Shown here: one piece after another, positions 45,830 through 54,833 of the stretch
Numbering within the stretch: position 1 is the first letter of the stretch
Layout: each line of letters begins with the position of its first letter
Assembly (NCBI RefSeq): GCF_019656055.1
Contig: NZ_BPKY01000002.1
Coordinates: 62,001-126,000 of the forward strand
Origin: Leuconostoc miyukkimchii
Lineage (GTDB): Bacteria > Bacillota > Bacilli > Lactobacillales > Lactobacillaceae
Length of the DNA: 64,000 bases
Direction: 5' to 3'
The notes under the pieces: generated by a model
Database searches by the model: none
Told to the model about the DNA's origin: nothing
The model's input: the letters and a program-made list of their open reading frames with translations, nothing else
Translations under genes and position numbers: made by a program

Positions 45830-45893
45830 ATTCTATCCTCCAAACATATTTTAAATCAGTTAATCAATGTGCAATATTCATTAACTTGAGTTC

Positions 45894-45922
45894 ATTCTAA
45901 CACTAACTATTAGCGCTTACAA
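45894..45922 (-). promoter_or_regulatory. Promoter of glsB copy 2 with cre-like element
   Basis: TTGTAA (45922-45917) and TAGAAT (45899-45894) on the minus strand, 17-bp spacer. Plus-strand TATTAGCGCTTACA (45908-45921) matches the cre consensus except for its second base. Confidence 0.65.
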
Positions 45923-45966
45923 TAAAAGTGCTTATGGGGTAAGTTCGTATATCTTGTTAATAACAT

Positions 45967-46007
45967 AAAAAAAGCTACAAACATAGAAATAAATTCTAAT
46001 CTGTAGC
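45967..46007 (-). terminator. Terminator after the 44-aa protein gene
   Basis: On the minus strand GCTACA pairs with TGTAGC across a loop of about 20 nt, then seven T. Confidence 0.6.
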
Positions 46008-46013
46008 ATAGCT

Positions 46014-46148
46014 TTAATTATATATTTTATCCTCTAATTCATCACCTAATTTATCCACTCCTTTAGCGGCAAAAATAGTTGTACCCACAGCTAATCCACT
46101 AACAATCAATGTAGATGCTAATAGAAATTTAAATATTGCTTTTAACAT
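46014..46148 (-). CDS. Small single-span membrane or secreted protein (44 aa)
   Basis: A 44-residue ORF (MLKAIFKFLLAS start) with one hydrophobic helix (residues 6-27) and an acidic tail ending EDKIYN. AAGGAGAG stands 6 nt before the ATG, and a terminator follows the stop. Unknown family; similar small proteins accompany GlsB/Gls24-type stress genes. Confidence 0.6.
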   Translation of the reverse strand: MLKAIFKFLLASTLIVSGLAVGTTIFAAKGVDKLGDELEDKIYN

Positions 46149-46196
46149 AATTACTCTCCTTGGGTTTATCTTAAAGTAAAGCGTTTCACATATAGC

Positions 46197-46322
46197 TTAC
46201 TTTTTAGGTTTCTTGGATCGAGAATCTTTGATTTCATGATAAAGACTGAATAACAATTGTCCAATAGCTAATAAAAGTGATAGCTTCCCCCAGAATCCAG
46301 TACTGCGTTTAACTTTTGCCAT
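46197..46322 (-). CDS. Small basic membrane protein (41 aa)
   Basis: A 41-residue ORF beginning MAKVKRSTGFWGK, with one hydrophobic stretch (LSLLLAIGQLLFSLY) and a basic tail KKPKK. AAAGGAGA precedes the ATG at 46322. It lies about 50 bp upstream of the 44-residue gene on the same strand. No family recognised. Confidence 0.6.
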   Translation of the reverse strand: MAKVKRSTGFWGKLSLLLAIGQLLFSLYHEIKDSRSKKPKK

Positions 46323-46410
46323 ATCACATTCTCCTTTAATTTACATTAACACCAATTCTTATCTTGATTGTAACTTTTAAGTATATGTAATGCAAGAAAT
46401 ATGCTGAAAC

Positions 46411-46443
46411 AAAAAACCAAGTTTAGCTAAACTTGGTTTTTAT
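46411..46443. terminator. Bidirectional terminator after the P-type ATPase gene
   Basis: A perfect self-complementary stem, AAACCAAGTTTAG with CTAAACTTGGTTT, flanked by A and T runs. Confidence 0.85.
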
Positions 46444-46480
46444 CGTACTACTGTATCATTTTACATCAATTAGTTTTGAT

Positions 46481-49165
46481 TTATTTTTTACGTAGGCGTA
46501 GATATTTGTGGATTTCTGTCACCACTAAGACAATTGCACCAGTTACGATAACAATAATCCAATTAGAGAATGTTAAAGTAGCTGTCGAGAATACACCCTG
46601 CATAAATGGCACATATGTGAAAAGGATCTGCAAGAAAATCATCAATCCAACTGCCACAAATGCCATCGGGTTAGACCAAAAATGTTTACTCAACACTGGT
46701 GCCTCAGTTCGAATATTAAACAAATAAAATATCTTACCAAAGATAATTATATTAACAACCATTGTACTAGCCACAGCAAAGCTAACACTAGCGCCTAATG
46801 TTTCAAAGACTAGTAATCCGATTGCAGCAATCAAAACACTGACATATGTCATCTGAAAAACATCACGACGATTCATTAGCTTAGCGTTCGTCTTTCGTGG
46901 TGGCCGGTTCATCAATCCTGGTTCAGCTGGTTCAAAAATAAAAGCTAATTGAATTGTTATCGCTGAAACCATATTAATCCACAAAAGTTGTGTTGGTGTC
47001 AAAGGCATCGGTTGTTGCAAGAAGATACTCATTACAACAATTAAACCTTCAGCAAAACTGGTTGGTAACAAGAATAAAATTGTTTTTCGAATATTATCAT
47101 ACAGGCGTCTACCTTGCTCGATAGCCACTTTAATCGTTGAAAAATCATCATTAGCCAAAACCATATCAGCTGAATCTTTGGCAACATCAGTACCTTTGAT
47201 ACCCATTGCAACACCAATATCGGCTTTTTTAAGCGCTGGCGCATCATTTACACCATCACCGGTCATGGCCGTCACAAGTCCATTTGCTTGGAAGGCTTGA
47301 ACAATACGTAGTTTATTTTGCGGTGTCGTTCGTGCAAAAACATCGTACTTGGTGACAACCGCTGCTAATTCAGTGTCGTTCAACGCATCAACTTCAACAC
47401 CGGTCATGGCATCAATACCATCAGCCAAACCTAACTGTTGTCCAATTGCAGTAGCAGTAGCTGCACTATCACCAGTAATCATTTTCACACGAATACCAGC
47501 TTGACGCATATTCTTAATGGCTTCAACCACTTCAGGTCTTGGTGGATCAATAATGGCACCCAGACCAAGAAATGTGATGCCTAACTGAGCTAACAATTCA
47601 TGTGTTACTTCATTTTGATCTACAGCTACCTCTCGGTAACCAACTGCAATAACACGTTTTCCAGTTTTTGAAAATTCTTGTGACAATTTAGTCCAATAAC
47701 CTTCATTAAAATCAGTTGACTGATTAGCTAATTCAAACAATTTATCAGGTGAACCCTTAATTGCAATAAAACGTTGTCCTAACTGATTTTCAACTAATCG
47801 CGCCATATAACGATAATCGGAGTCAAACGGAATACGATCGATTTCTTTTAATTTTGGAGATTTTTGACCGAATGCCTTGTAATATGCTGACAGAAAAGCT
47901 GCATCTGTAGGTTCACCGTTGATTTGCCATAACCCATCTTCTTTTGATAAGAAGGTATCATTGGCCTGTTGACCCATTGTTAAAAACATTTCAAGCTTAG
48001 TATTTTGAGATGCATCAACAATCTGATTATCTTTTAAAATATCACCATTTGGTGCATAGCCTACCCCAGTGACACTATAATGGTTTTGACCGATAACAAT
48101 GTCTTGTAACGTCATTTCATTTTTAGTTAATGTCCCAGTTTTATCAGAAGCAATAATATCAACCGCACCAAGGGTTTCTGCGGCAGGTAAAGTTTTGACA
48201 ATTGCATTTTTCTTAGTTAAGGATTGCACCCCAGTGGCTAAAATAACTGAAGTTGCGGCAGGTAATCCCTCTGGCATTGAGCCAACAATCATTGTAATAA
48301 TAGCCATTGCCAACACTGGTAATGCATAGACATTCATCAACCAGCCAAGCACAAATGTGAACAACGCGACACCAATAATAAACCATGAAATTCCGCGTCC
48401 TAAAGTATCTAATTCTTTAGTTAATGGCGATTTATTATCTTTAACATCTGAGACACTTTGCGAAATCACTCCAATCTCTGTATGTAATCCTGTCGCGATA
48501 ACAATCCCAGTCGCGCTACCATTTGTTACCGCTGTAGTTGCATACGCCATGTTGACACGATCTGCTAATGGTGTTTTCACTGGCACAATTGATTCAGATT
48601 TTAAAACCGAATCCGCCTCACCTGTCAAAGAAGACTCTTGAATTCGCAAATTATCCGCGTCAATAATTCTTAAATCGGCTGGTACATTGTCGCCGGCCTC
48701 CAAGTAAACAAGATCACCTGGCACAAGATTTTTGGAAGGAATATCAGTTCTGATATTATTTCGAATAACTGTGGCTTCAACCGACAGCATGTTTTTAATT
48801 TGTTCAAGCGCGTTACTTGCATTAATTTCTTGGAAGTAACCAATCAAAGCATTAATAATGACCACTAATCCAATAACAACCGCATCTGAGTAGTGGCGCA
48901 TCAACAAAGTTAATAAAGCTGCTGCTATTAAGATATAAATAATCACATTATTAAATTGTCGTAAAAAAACTAGCCATTTCGGTGTTGATTTTAACGACAT
49001 CTCATTAAAACCATATTTGGTGAGACGTTCACTCACCTCTGAATCTGTCAAACCTTTTGGATACTGACCATCAAGGTTTTTAACAACCGTTTCCCAATTT
49101 TCAGAGTGAAAAGTATTCAATCTCTGATTCGATATCGGTATACTGTCGTCGTCCTTTTTATTCAT
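46481..49165 (-). CDS. P2-type cation-transporting ATPase, probable Mn2+ (Ca2+) exporter
   Basis: An 894-residue P-type ATPase. It has the N-terminal cation ATPase domain, the LTGEAD actuator motif, the ion-site PEGLP in helix 4, the phosphorylation site SDKTGTLTKN, the nucleotide-binding KGSPD, the hinge TGDGVNDAPAL and six C-terminal helices. Sequence alone fits Ca2+-type P2A pumps. The yybP-ykoY riboswitch just upstream points to manganese: such riboswitches control YoaB in Lactococcus and MgtA in pneumococcus, which export Mn2+. AAAGGAG precedes the ATG. Confidence 0.9.
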   Translation of the reverse strand: MNKKDDDSIPISNQRLNTFHSENWETVVKNLDGQYPKGLTDSEVSERLTKYGFNEMSLKSTPKWLVFLRQFNNVIIYILIAAALLTLLMRHYSDAVVIGLVVIINALIGYFQEINASNALEQIKNMLSVEATVIRNNIRTDIPSKNLVPGDLVYLEAGDNVPADLRIIDADNLRIQESSLTGEADSVLKSESIVPVKTPLADRVNMAYATTAVTNGSATGIVIATGLHTEIGVISQSVSDVKDNKSPLTKELDTLGRGISWFIIGVALFTFVLGWLMNVYALPVLAMAIITMIVGSMPEGLPAATSVILATGVQSLTKKNAIVKTLPAAETLGAVDIIASDKTGTLTKNEMTLQDIVIGQNHYSVTGVGYAPNGDILKDNQIVDASQNTKLEMFLTMGQQANDTFLSKEDGLWQINGEPTDAAFLSAYYKAFGQKSPKLKEIDRIPFDSDYRYMARLVENQLGQRFIAIKGSPDKLFELANQSTDFNEGYWTKLSQEFSKTGKRVIAVGYREVAVDQNEVTHELLAQLGITFLGLGAIIDPPRPEVVEAIKNMRQAGIRVKMITGDSAATATAIGQQLGLADGIDAMTGVEVDALNDTELAAVVTKYDVFARTTPQNKLRIVQAFQANGLVTAMTGDGVNDAPALKKADIGVAMGIKGTDVAKDSADMVLANDDFSTIKVAIEQGRRLYDNIRKTILFLLPTSFAEGLIVVMSIFLQQPMPLTPTQLLWINMVSAITIQLAFIFEPAEPGLMNRPPRKTNAKLMNRRDVFQMTYVSVLIAAIGLLVFETLGASVSFAVASTMVVNIIIFGKIFYLFNIRTEAPVLSKHFWSNPMAFVAVGLMIFLQILFTYVPFMQGVFSTATLTFSNWIIVIVTGAIVLVVTEIHKYLRLRKK

Positions 49166-49193
49166 ATTCTTGCTATACTCCTTTTAAGAAAAT

Positions 49194-49292
49194 TCTTTGC
49201 GTCTCGCTGATTAAGGTTGGCCGTCATACTAATAAAATAGTAAGATTTATAGTCGGTTTCCCACGATGGTTCGTCGCTACTCCCGCAAGAGT
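49194..49292 (-). promoter_or_regulatory. yybP-ykoY (manganese) riboswitch
   Basis: The minus strand contains CTTGCGGGAGTAGCGAC, the characteristic GGGAGTAGC loop, then TAGTATGACGGCCAACC and finally CAGCGAGACGCAAAG. CTTGCG and CGCAAAG close P1. Motif order and spacing match the yybP-ykoY class, which binds Mn2+ and turns on exporters. Confidence 0.78.
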
Positions 49293-49326
49293 TATAAGGG
49301 TATAAAATAGTTGTTTTGTATGATTA

Positions 49327-49355
49327 ATAATACCAAAAAAACAGATAAAAAGCAA
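49327..49355 (-). promoter_or_regulatory. Promoter of the P-type ATPase transcript
   Basis: TTGCTT (49355-49350) and TATTAT (49332-49327) on the minus strand with a 17-bp spacer, about 35 bp before the riboswitch. Confidence 0.65.
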
Positions 49356-49387
49356 ATAAGGTAGCACCAAAATCGCGTCACAGCCTT

Positions 49388-49891
49388 TTAAAAGTATAAT
49401 GATTGAACAAATTCAGTGATCTGCTGTTCTTGGTGAACCATAAAGTATGGTAATTGCCATAACTGTGTTTTGCGTGCATTTGGATTGAGATTGTCTACCC
49501 AAGACGGATAGACACGTAGTGCCATTTTACCTAGTTTATTATCATAGCTGAGAATCCCTTTATCCCGTAATATTTCTTTTGGAAAAATAAATTGTCCTTG
49601 ATGTTGCCCATCTATAATTGTGATAATTAATTTATCAGGGCTCTCACTATACTCAAATGGTATATTCTTATTGTCCATATTTTTTTTCCAAAAGACAACA
49701 AAATACCCTTTCTTTTTAGGCGTTAGCTTAGCTAATCTACTACGATAGGTAAACTTATCTATTTGAAAAGTTATGCCTTCGTATTCTGAATTTTGGTCTT
49801 CTATAACCAAATTATTGATGGCTACGTCCGTGTTATATTTTAAAACTTGATTAACGAGTGTTAGCGACTCTAATTTTTCATTTATTATCAT
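49388..49891 (-). CDS. MepB-family protein
   Basis: A 167-residue protein matching the MepB family: YEGITFQIDKFTYRSRLAKLTPKKKGYFVVFW, GQFIFPKEIL and KMALRVYPSWV-type segments are recognisable. MepB is named from a staphylococcal operon with the MepA efflux pump, but its biochemical role is unknown, and no pump is adjacent here. The ATG is 6 nt after the -10 box, so the mRNA would be leaderless. A LexA-type box lies in the promoter spacer, pointing to SOS control. Confidence 0.78.
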   Translation of the reverse strand: MIINEKLESLTLVNQVLKYNTDVAINNLVIEDQNSEYEGITFQIDKFTYRSRLAKLTPKKKGYFVVFWKKNMDNKNIPFEYSESPDKLIITIIDGQHQGQFIFPKEILRDKGILSYDNKLGKMALRVYPSWVDNLNPNARKTQLWQLPYFMVHQEQQITEFVQSLYF

Positions 49892-49897
49892 GCTTCT

Positions 49898-49926
49898 ATT
49901 ATACGAACAAACGTTCTTTTAGACAA
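49898..49926 (-). promoter_or_regulatory. mepB promoter with embedded LexA (SOS) box
   Basis: On the minus strand TTGTCT (49926-49921) and TATAAT (49903-49898) have a 17-bp spacer. The plus-strand CGAACAAACGTTCT (49904-49917) within it matches the Gram-positive LexA/DinR box CGAACRNRYGTTYC except for the last base. Confidence 0.78.
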
Positions 49927-49945
49927 CATTTTTTTGTTAATTAGT

Positions 49946-49994
49946 AAAAAGACTTACAAATTTTGAAAGAAAAAATTTGTAAGTCTTTTAATTT
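49946..49994. terminator. Bidirectional terminator after gnd
   Basis: AAAAGACTTACAAATTTT pairs with AAAATTTGTAAGTCTTTT, with T runs on both strands. It partly overlaps the gnd 3' end. Confidence 0.85.
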
Positions 49995-51422
49995 TCAGGC
50001 TTCATCATACCAAGAGAAATGATACATGTCACCTGCGGGTTTGTCCGTACGTTCATAGGTATGTGCACCAAAATAATCACGTTGTGCTTGTATCAGATTA
50101 GCTGGTAATACAGCTGATCGATATGAATCATAATAAGCAATCGCAGATGACAGTGAAGGCGTTGGCACACCCGCTGAAACTGCTAAAGCAATCACACGTC
50201 TAGTAGCATTCTGATAAGACTCAGCAATACCTTGGAAATAGCTATCTAAAAGCAAATTATGCAAATTCTTATCTGACGTATAAGCATCAGTTATTCTCTG
50301 CAAAAATTGTGCACGAATAATTGCCCCAGCTCGCCATAACTGCGCCAATTCGCCAAAAGGCAAACTCCAATCATAATGATCCGAAGCCATACGAAGTTGA
50401 TCAAATCCTTGCGCATACGACATGATTTTACCGAAATAAAGCGCTTTGCGAATATCTTCCTTAGTCGCATCAAGATCTCCAGTAAAGGTAAACTCTGGTC
50501 CCTTTAAGATGCTAGAAGCCTTCACACGATCATCCTTCATAGCCGATATATAACGTGCATATACTGATTCTGTAATTAATGATTGTGGTGCAGAAACCTC
50601 CAACGCAGATTGTGAAGACCACTTACCCGTTCCTTTATTACCCGCACGATCTAAAATCACATCAACAATTGGTTTACCAGAACCTAAATCATCTGTTCTA
50701 GTTAAAATATCTGCTGTAATTTCAATCAAATAAGAATTTAATTCACCATCATTCCATTGAGAAAATGTTGATGATAAATTATTATGATCCAATTTCAGTA
50801 CACGTTTTAAGATGTCATATGTTTCTGCAATAAGCTGCATATCGCCATATTCAATACCATTGTGTACCATTTTAACGTAATGTCCCGCACCATTTGGACC
50901 AATGTATGTTACCGTGGGTTTATTATCCTCTGGTGCTCTGGCAGCTATTTGAGTTAGGATAGGTTCAACGAGTTCATATGCTTCACGCTGTCCACCCGGC
51001 ATAAGGGATGGTCCCTTTAAAGCACCTAGTTCGCCACCTGAAACGCCCATACCAATAAAGTTAATACCAGATGTCGCTAATTTTTCAGAACGACGTATTG
51101 TATCTTCAAAATAAGTGTTTCCACCGTCAATTAATATATCACCCTTTGCTAAATAAGGCACTAACTCGTCGATAACTGCATCTGTTCCCTTGCCAGCTTT
51201 AACCATTAACAATATTCGTCTTGGCGTTTTAATTGCCTTGACAAATGATTCAATGGTATAACTCGGCACAAAATTTTTATCAGCGTGCTTTGTCACCAAA
51301 TCTTCAGTGCGTTCACGTGAACGATTATATACTGCAACATGATAGCCACGCGATTCAACATTAAGTGCCAAATTGCGTCCCATAACTGCCAATCCTACAA
51401 CACCAAAATCTGCTTCTGCCAT
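49995..51422 (-). CDS. gnd: 6-phosphogluconate dehydrogenase, decarboxylating
   Basis: A 475-residue enzyme that oxidises 6-phosphogluconate to ribulose 5-phosphate and CO2, feeding the phosphoketolase route. Visible motifs: NAD(P) Rossmann [20 protein letters not shown] (NADP 2'-phosphate contact), [21 protein letters not shown], the catalytic Lys/Asn in [17 protein letters not shown] and C-terminal [17 protein letters not shown] precedes the ATG. Transcription starts at a consensus promoter with a cre over the start. Confidence 0.96.
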   Translation of the reverse strand: MAEADFGVVGLAVMGRNLALNVESRGYHVAVYNRSRERTEDLVTKHADKNFVPSYTIESFVKAIKTPRRILLMVKAGKGTDAVIDELVPYLAKGDILIDGGNTYFEDTIRRSEKLATSGINFIGMGVSGGELGALKGPSLMPGGQREAYELVEPILTQIAARAPEDNKPTVTYIGPNGAGHYVKMVHNGIEYGDMQLIAETYDILKRVLKLDHNNLSSTFSQWNDGELNSYLIEITADILTRTDDLGSGKPIVDVILDRAGNKGTGKWSSQSALEVSAPQSLITESVYARYISAMKDDRVKASSILKGPEFTFTGDLDATKEDIRKALYFGKIMSYAQGFDQLRMASDHYDWSLPFGELAQLWRAGAIIRAQFLQRITDAYTSDKNLHNLLLDSYFQGIAESYQNATRRVIALAVSAGVPTPSLSSAIAYYDSYRSAVLPANLIQAQRDYFGAHTYERTDKPAGDMYHFSWYDEA

Positions 51423-51463
51423 GTTTACCTTCTTTCATTAATTCATCTAAATTGTTTTAATTT

Positions 51464-51505
51464 TGTAACCGCTTTCACTATAATCCTTATTTAAAAAGAT
51501 GTCAA
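51464..51505 (-). promoter_or_regulatory. gnd promoter and downstream cre
   Basis: TTGACA (51505-51500) and TATAGT (51482-51477) on the minus strand, 17-bp spacer. TGTAACCGCTTTCA (51464-51477, plus strand) fits the cre consensus exactly and covers the transcription start, as for CcpA roadblock repression. Confidence 0.78.
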
Positions 51506-51565
51506 CTACTTAACTATGAAAATCACAATCTCTTTCAAACAACTATCTAGTTATAATTTTTGTCA

Positions 51566-51609
51566 TAAAAAAGCTAATAATCAGCGACTACAATCATTAG
51601 CTTTTTATC
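51566..51609 (-). terminator. Terminator after cfa
   Basis: AAAAAGCTAAT pairs with ATTAGCTTTTT; on the minus strand it starts just after the cfa stop and ends in a T run. Confidence 0.7.
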
Positions 51610-51613
51610 CTAC

Positions 51614-52810
51614 TTATTTGACGCTGTGCGCCTTATCGGCGTTATAAATATATGACCGTGTAATGGGTAGATTAGTACCGGAAGGCCCCTTGGTTAATAA
51701 GTATTGAACAACGTCTATATTTCCTGACTCAAATGATGCAGCACAGGCTTGGAGATACAAATCCCACATACGATAGAATCGTTCGCCATACTTTGAAATG
51801 ACTTCCTCATTAACCTTGTGAAAGTTTTCAGTCCATATTTCCAAAGTTTTTTGATAATGACGACGTAATGGCTCAATGTCATCAATTTGCAATGATGATT
51901 TCATGATGTGATTAACATTTTCAGCAATATTTGGAATGTAACCACCTGGGAAAATATACTTGTTAATCCAAGCATCTACACCAGCACCATCATGTTGCCC
52001 AGTAATACCGTGAATCAAAGCAGTTCCATTATCAACTAAACGGTTTTTAACTTGCTCAAAATATTCTTGCAAATTTTCTTTTCCAACATGCTCAAACATC
52101 CCCACTGACGTCACGTGATCATAAGTTTGTTCAAGTTCACGATAATCCTTTAGATACACATGAACACGGTCTTCAAGTCCCTCTTCTTTAATCTTAGCAG
52201 ATACAAAATCATACTGCTCTTGACTAAGCGTCACCCCAGTTGCTTCTAAATGATATTCCTTAGCTGCAGTCAATATTAAAGTACCCCAACCACACCCAAT
52301 GTCTAACAAAGTTTCACCAGGCTTAGCGTGTAGTTTATTTAGAATGTGACGCACTTTATTCCATTGCGCTTGTTCTAATGAATCATCCTCACTAGCAAAA
52401 TAAGCACAAGAATAAGTCATCGTTGGATCAAGCCACATTTCATAGAACTCATTGCCAATATCATAATGACTTTGAACATCTGCTTTACTAGTTTTTTCTG
52501 TGTGCGAATGTTTTGGAATTAATTTTGAAAATTTTGAACTGTTTAAAAAACTATCTTTTGAACTATAAATTAGCTTAACTAGTTCTTGCAAGTTACCTTG
52601 AATCTCGATTTTGCCATCCATATAAGCTTCGCCAAAGGTCAACGAGGCATGTGACATAATTTCTTTCAGTGGTATAACTTCGTGTAAGATGATTTTAGCA
52701 ATGGGTTCTCCGTGACCATAACTCACTTGCTCACCATCCCAGAATTCAACGTTGATTGGAGCGTTGAAGCTAGCCTTAAAAATTTGTTTATAAATTGTTT
52801 TGTCTAACAT
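51614..52810 (-). CDS. cfa: Cyclopropane-fatty-acyl-phospholipid synthase
   Basis: A 398-residue SAM-dependent enzyme that adds a methylene bridge to unsaturated acyl chains of membrane lipids. It has an N-terminal lipid-binding region (about 1-90), then [26 protein letters not shown] motif [35 protein letters not shown] and FPGGYIPNI, all Cfa landmarks. GGGGAAATACG precedes the ATG. Monocistronic. Known for acid and cold adaptation in lactic acid bacteria. Confidence 0.95.
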   Translation of the reverse strand: MLDKTIYKQIFKASFNAPINVEFWDGEQVSYGHGEPIAKIILHEVIPLKEIMSHASLTFGEAYMDGKIEIQGNLQELVKLIYSSKDSFLNSSKFSKLIPKHSHTEKTSKADVQSHYDIGNEFYEMWLDPTMTYSCAYFASEDDSLEQAQWNKVRHILNKLHAKPGETLLDIGCGWGTLILTAAKEYHLEATGVTLSQEQYDFVSAKIKEEGLEDRVHVYLKDYRELEQTYDHVTSVGMFEHVGKENLQEYFEQVKNRLVDNGTALIHGITGQHDGAGVDAWINKYIFPGGYIPNIAENVNHIMKSSLQIDDIEPLRRHYQKTLEIWTENFHKVNEEVISKYGERFYRMWDLYLQACAASFESGNIDVVQYLLTKGPSGTNLPITRSYIYNADKAHSVK

Positions 52811-52944
52811 CGTATTTCCCCTTTAGTCTATATAATGCATTGTAGAAAAACAAATTGCGAATGTCAAATAAAATTACGCCTTTTATTCAAAATACTGTTG
52901 TTTTAACAAGCAAGTCAGACAATTAGATATCATTGGTAGATTAT

Positions 52945-53886
52945 TTATCCAAATTTTATCAAGACAACACTAATAATCATAACGAAGATACCTATAATTT
53001 GTACACGCGTCACTTGATGCTTAGGCGACTGCCATAGCCCAAACTGTGATACAACCATTGAACCTAATATCGAGCCTGTCAGAGCAAGTGTCACCGTCAA
53101 ACCTGCGCCTAATTTTTGCACTAATAACGCTGTTGAAAATACGAATAAACCACCTAAAATGCCACCCATAAATAACCACAGTGGCGGTTGCTTTAAGTTA
53201 TCTCCTATCTTTAGGAACGGTTTTTCTCGAATCAACACAAATACCAAAATAATGATTGTGCCAATCATAAACGAAATGACAGCACTGGCGACTGCTGATC
53301 CTAACAAATAACCCAAATGACCATTAATAGCCTGTTGAATTGCTGATAATGCGCCGACAATAACGCCCCAAACTCGCCAAAAATTTAATGCTGTTTTCGA
53401 CACATTCTCTGTTGTACTAACCCGCTCGATTTTTGTCTCAGATTTATTCACCAATACGACAGCGATATAAATACCAATGAACAAGATAATGACACCAACA
53501 ATTTTTAACCATGATATTGGCGTTTGTGATATGCCAAATAGACCGAATGTATCAATAATAACACCCATCAATACTTGCCCAACAATAGGAAGAATAATTG
53601 TCTGTATTGCACCTAGCTTCGGAAACATCAAAATATTTGACGTTAAATACACCACGCCAAGAACACCACCAATCCAAATCCACCATGGATTACTGTTTGC
53701 AACATTGCCTAGATTTGCGATGTGCTGACCGCTAACTAAATACACCACAATCAAAAAAAATGTCCCAATCGCAAATGAAATCAAGCTGGAAATATACGGC
53801 GATTTCACAGTAGCACCTAGCTTTGCATTAATAGGACTTTGATTAGCCAAAATGAATCCTGCAATTAAACCAATGATATATAACAT
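52945..53886 (-). CDS. YdcZ/DUF606-family DMT transporter
   Basis: A 313-residue protein with about ten membrane helices. It is an internal duplication of the DUF606/YdcZ unit: FILANQSPINAKLGATVKSPYISSLISFAIGT in the first half corresponds to SAIQQAINGHLGYLLGSAVASAVISFMIGT in the second. Most relatives are half-size proteins acting in pairs. Transported substrate unknown. Confidence 0.8.
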   Translation of the reverse strand: MLYIIGLIAGFILANQSPINAKLGATVKSPYISSLISFAIGTFFLIVVYLVSGQHIANLGNVANSNPWWIWIGGVLGVVYLTSNILMFPKLGAIQTIILPIVGQVLMGVIIDTFGLFGISQTPISWLKIVGVIILFIGIYIAVVLVNKSETKIERVSTTENVSKTALNFWRVWGVIVGALSAIQQAINGHLGYLLGSAVASAVISFMIGTIIILVFVLIREKPFLKIGDNLKQPPLWLFMGGILGGLFVFSTALLVQKLGAGLTVTLALTGSILGSMVVSQFGLWQSPKHQVTRVQIIGIFVMIISVVLIKFG

Positions 53887-53970
53887 TATTACAATCGCTC
53901 CAAAAGTATATTTTTTATATTATCTGTTAAGTTTATACTATCTTCATATAATATAGCAAGACAATCAAAG

Positions 53971-53999
53971 TTGCACGCACCATGGTATTATGATAAACT
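53971..53999 (+). promoter_or_regulatory. Candidate promoter of the ykoE operon
   Basis: TTGCAC (53971-53976) and TAAACT (53994-53999), 17-bp spacer, about 35 bp before the TPP aptamer. The -10 is weak. Confidence 0.45.
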
Positions 54000-54035
54000 A
54001 ACTCGTGTAGACGTGTCTACATACAACTTAGATAA

Positions 54036-54118
54036 TACAAGCTGGGGTGCCCGCAAGGCTGAGATAAATACCCATATAACCTGATCTAGTTCATGCTAGC
54101 GTAGGGAGATTTCTTGAA
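54036..54118 (+). promoter_or_regulatory. TPP riboswitch upstream of the ykoE operon
   Basis: Consensus segments in order: GCTGGGGTGCC, GGCTGAGATAAATACCC, ATAACCTGATCTAGTT and GCTAGCGTAGGGAGA. The fourth TPP riboswitch of the window, and the only one on the plus strand. Confidence 0.96.
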
Positions 54119-54150
54119 ATATGTGTTTTTTCGTGTATTTAATTTCACTT

Positions 54151-54187
54151 TCAAGCCGATCTTTTTATGGGGATGGCTTTTTTTGTT
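54151..54187 (+). terminator. Terminator of the ykoE TPP riboswitch
   Basis: AAGCCGATC pairs, with one mismatch, with GGATGGCTT, followed by a T run, about 70 bp before the ykoE start. Confidence 0.7.
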
Positions 54188-54257
54188 GCCTGTACATACA
54201 CACCTGCGTGATATTAACGTTTCATCGCACACTTTACAAATTTAGGAGGTATGCAAA

Positions 54258-54833
54258 ATGCATACAAAATGGTCACTTCGTGATGTAATTTTCTTGGCAC
54301 TCATTGGTGTCTTCTTCGGATTTATTTTCTGGGCTTGGGCATTTGCTTACAATGCTATTGCGGCTCTACTGACACCCATGGGACTCAGTCCTTATGCCAA
54401 TGATCTGACACTAGGTCCATGGGTCATGGCTGGTCCAATGGCTGGTTACCTGTTACGCAAAGCTGGTGCTTCTATTATTGGCGAAACATTGGCTGGTACG
54501 GCTGAGATGATTTTTGGTTCACAATGGGGTATTATGAACGTTGTGTACGGTCTGATGCAAGGTCTAGGTGCTGAACTCGGATTTGCCTTGTTTGGTTATA
54601 AGAAATGGCAACCGATTTCACTTACTGCTTCCGTAATTTTGACAACTGTTGTGACTTTCATCTGGGACTTGTTCCAGAGTGGCTATGCAAATTATTCATT
54701 TGGACTACTTGTTGGTTTGTTCGTAACACGGTTAATATCTATTGCCCTTTTTGGTGGCGTTCTTGTTTACTATGTTCAAAAATTAGTTGATAAATCTGGT
54801 ATTCTCAATCAAACGAAAGTAACGGTATCATAA
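54258..54833 (+). CDS. ykoE: YkoE, ECF transporter S component for HMP/thiamine
   Basis: A 191-residue membrane protein with five to six helices. WSLRDVIFLALIGVFFGFIFWAWAFAYN and GPWVMAGPMAGYLLRKAGASIIGE are typical of YkoE, the substrate-binding subunit of an energy-coupling-factor importer for the thiamine pyrimidine moiety (HMP). AGGAGGT precedes the ATG. It is first of four genes behind a TPP riboswitch; the stop is followed at once by the ATG of the next gene. Confidence 0.92.
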   Translation: MHTKWSLRDVIFLALIGVFFGFIFWAWAFAYNAIAALLTPMGLSPYANDLTLGPWVMAGPMAGYLLRKAGASIIGETLAGTAEMIFGSQWGIMNVVYGLMQGLGAELGFALFGYKKWQPISLTASVILTTVVTFIWDLFQSGYANYSFGLLVGLFVTRLISIALFGGVLVYYVQKLVDKSGILNQTKVTVS

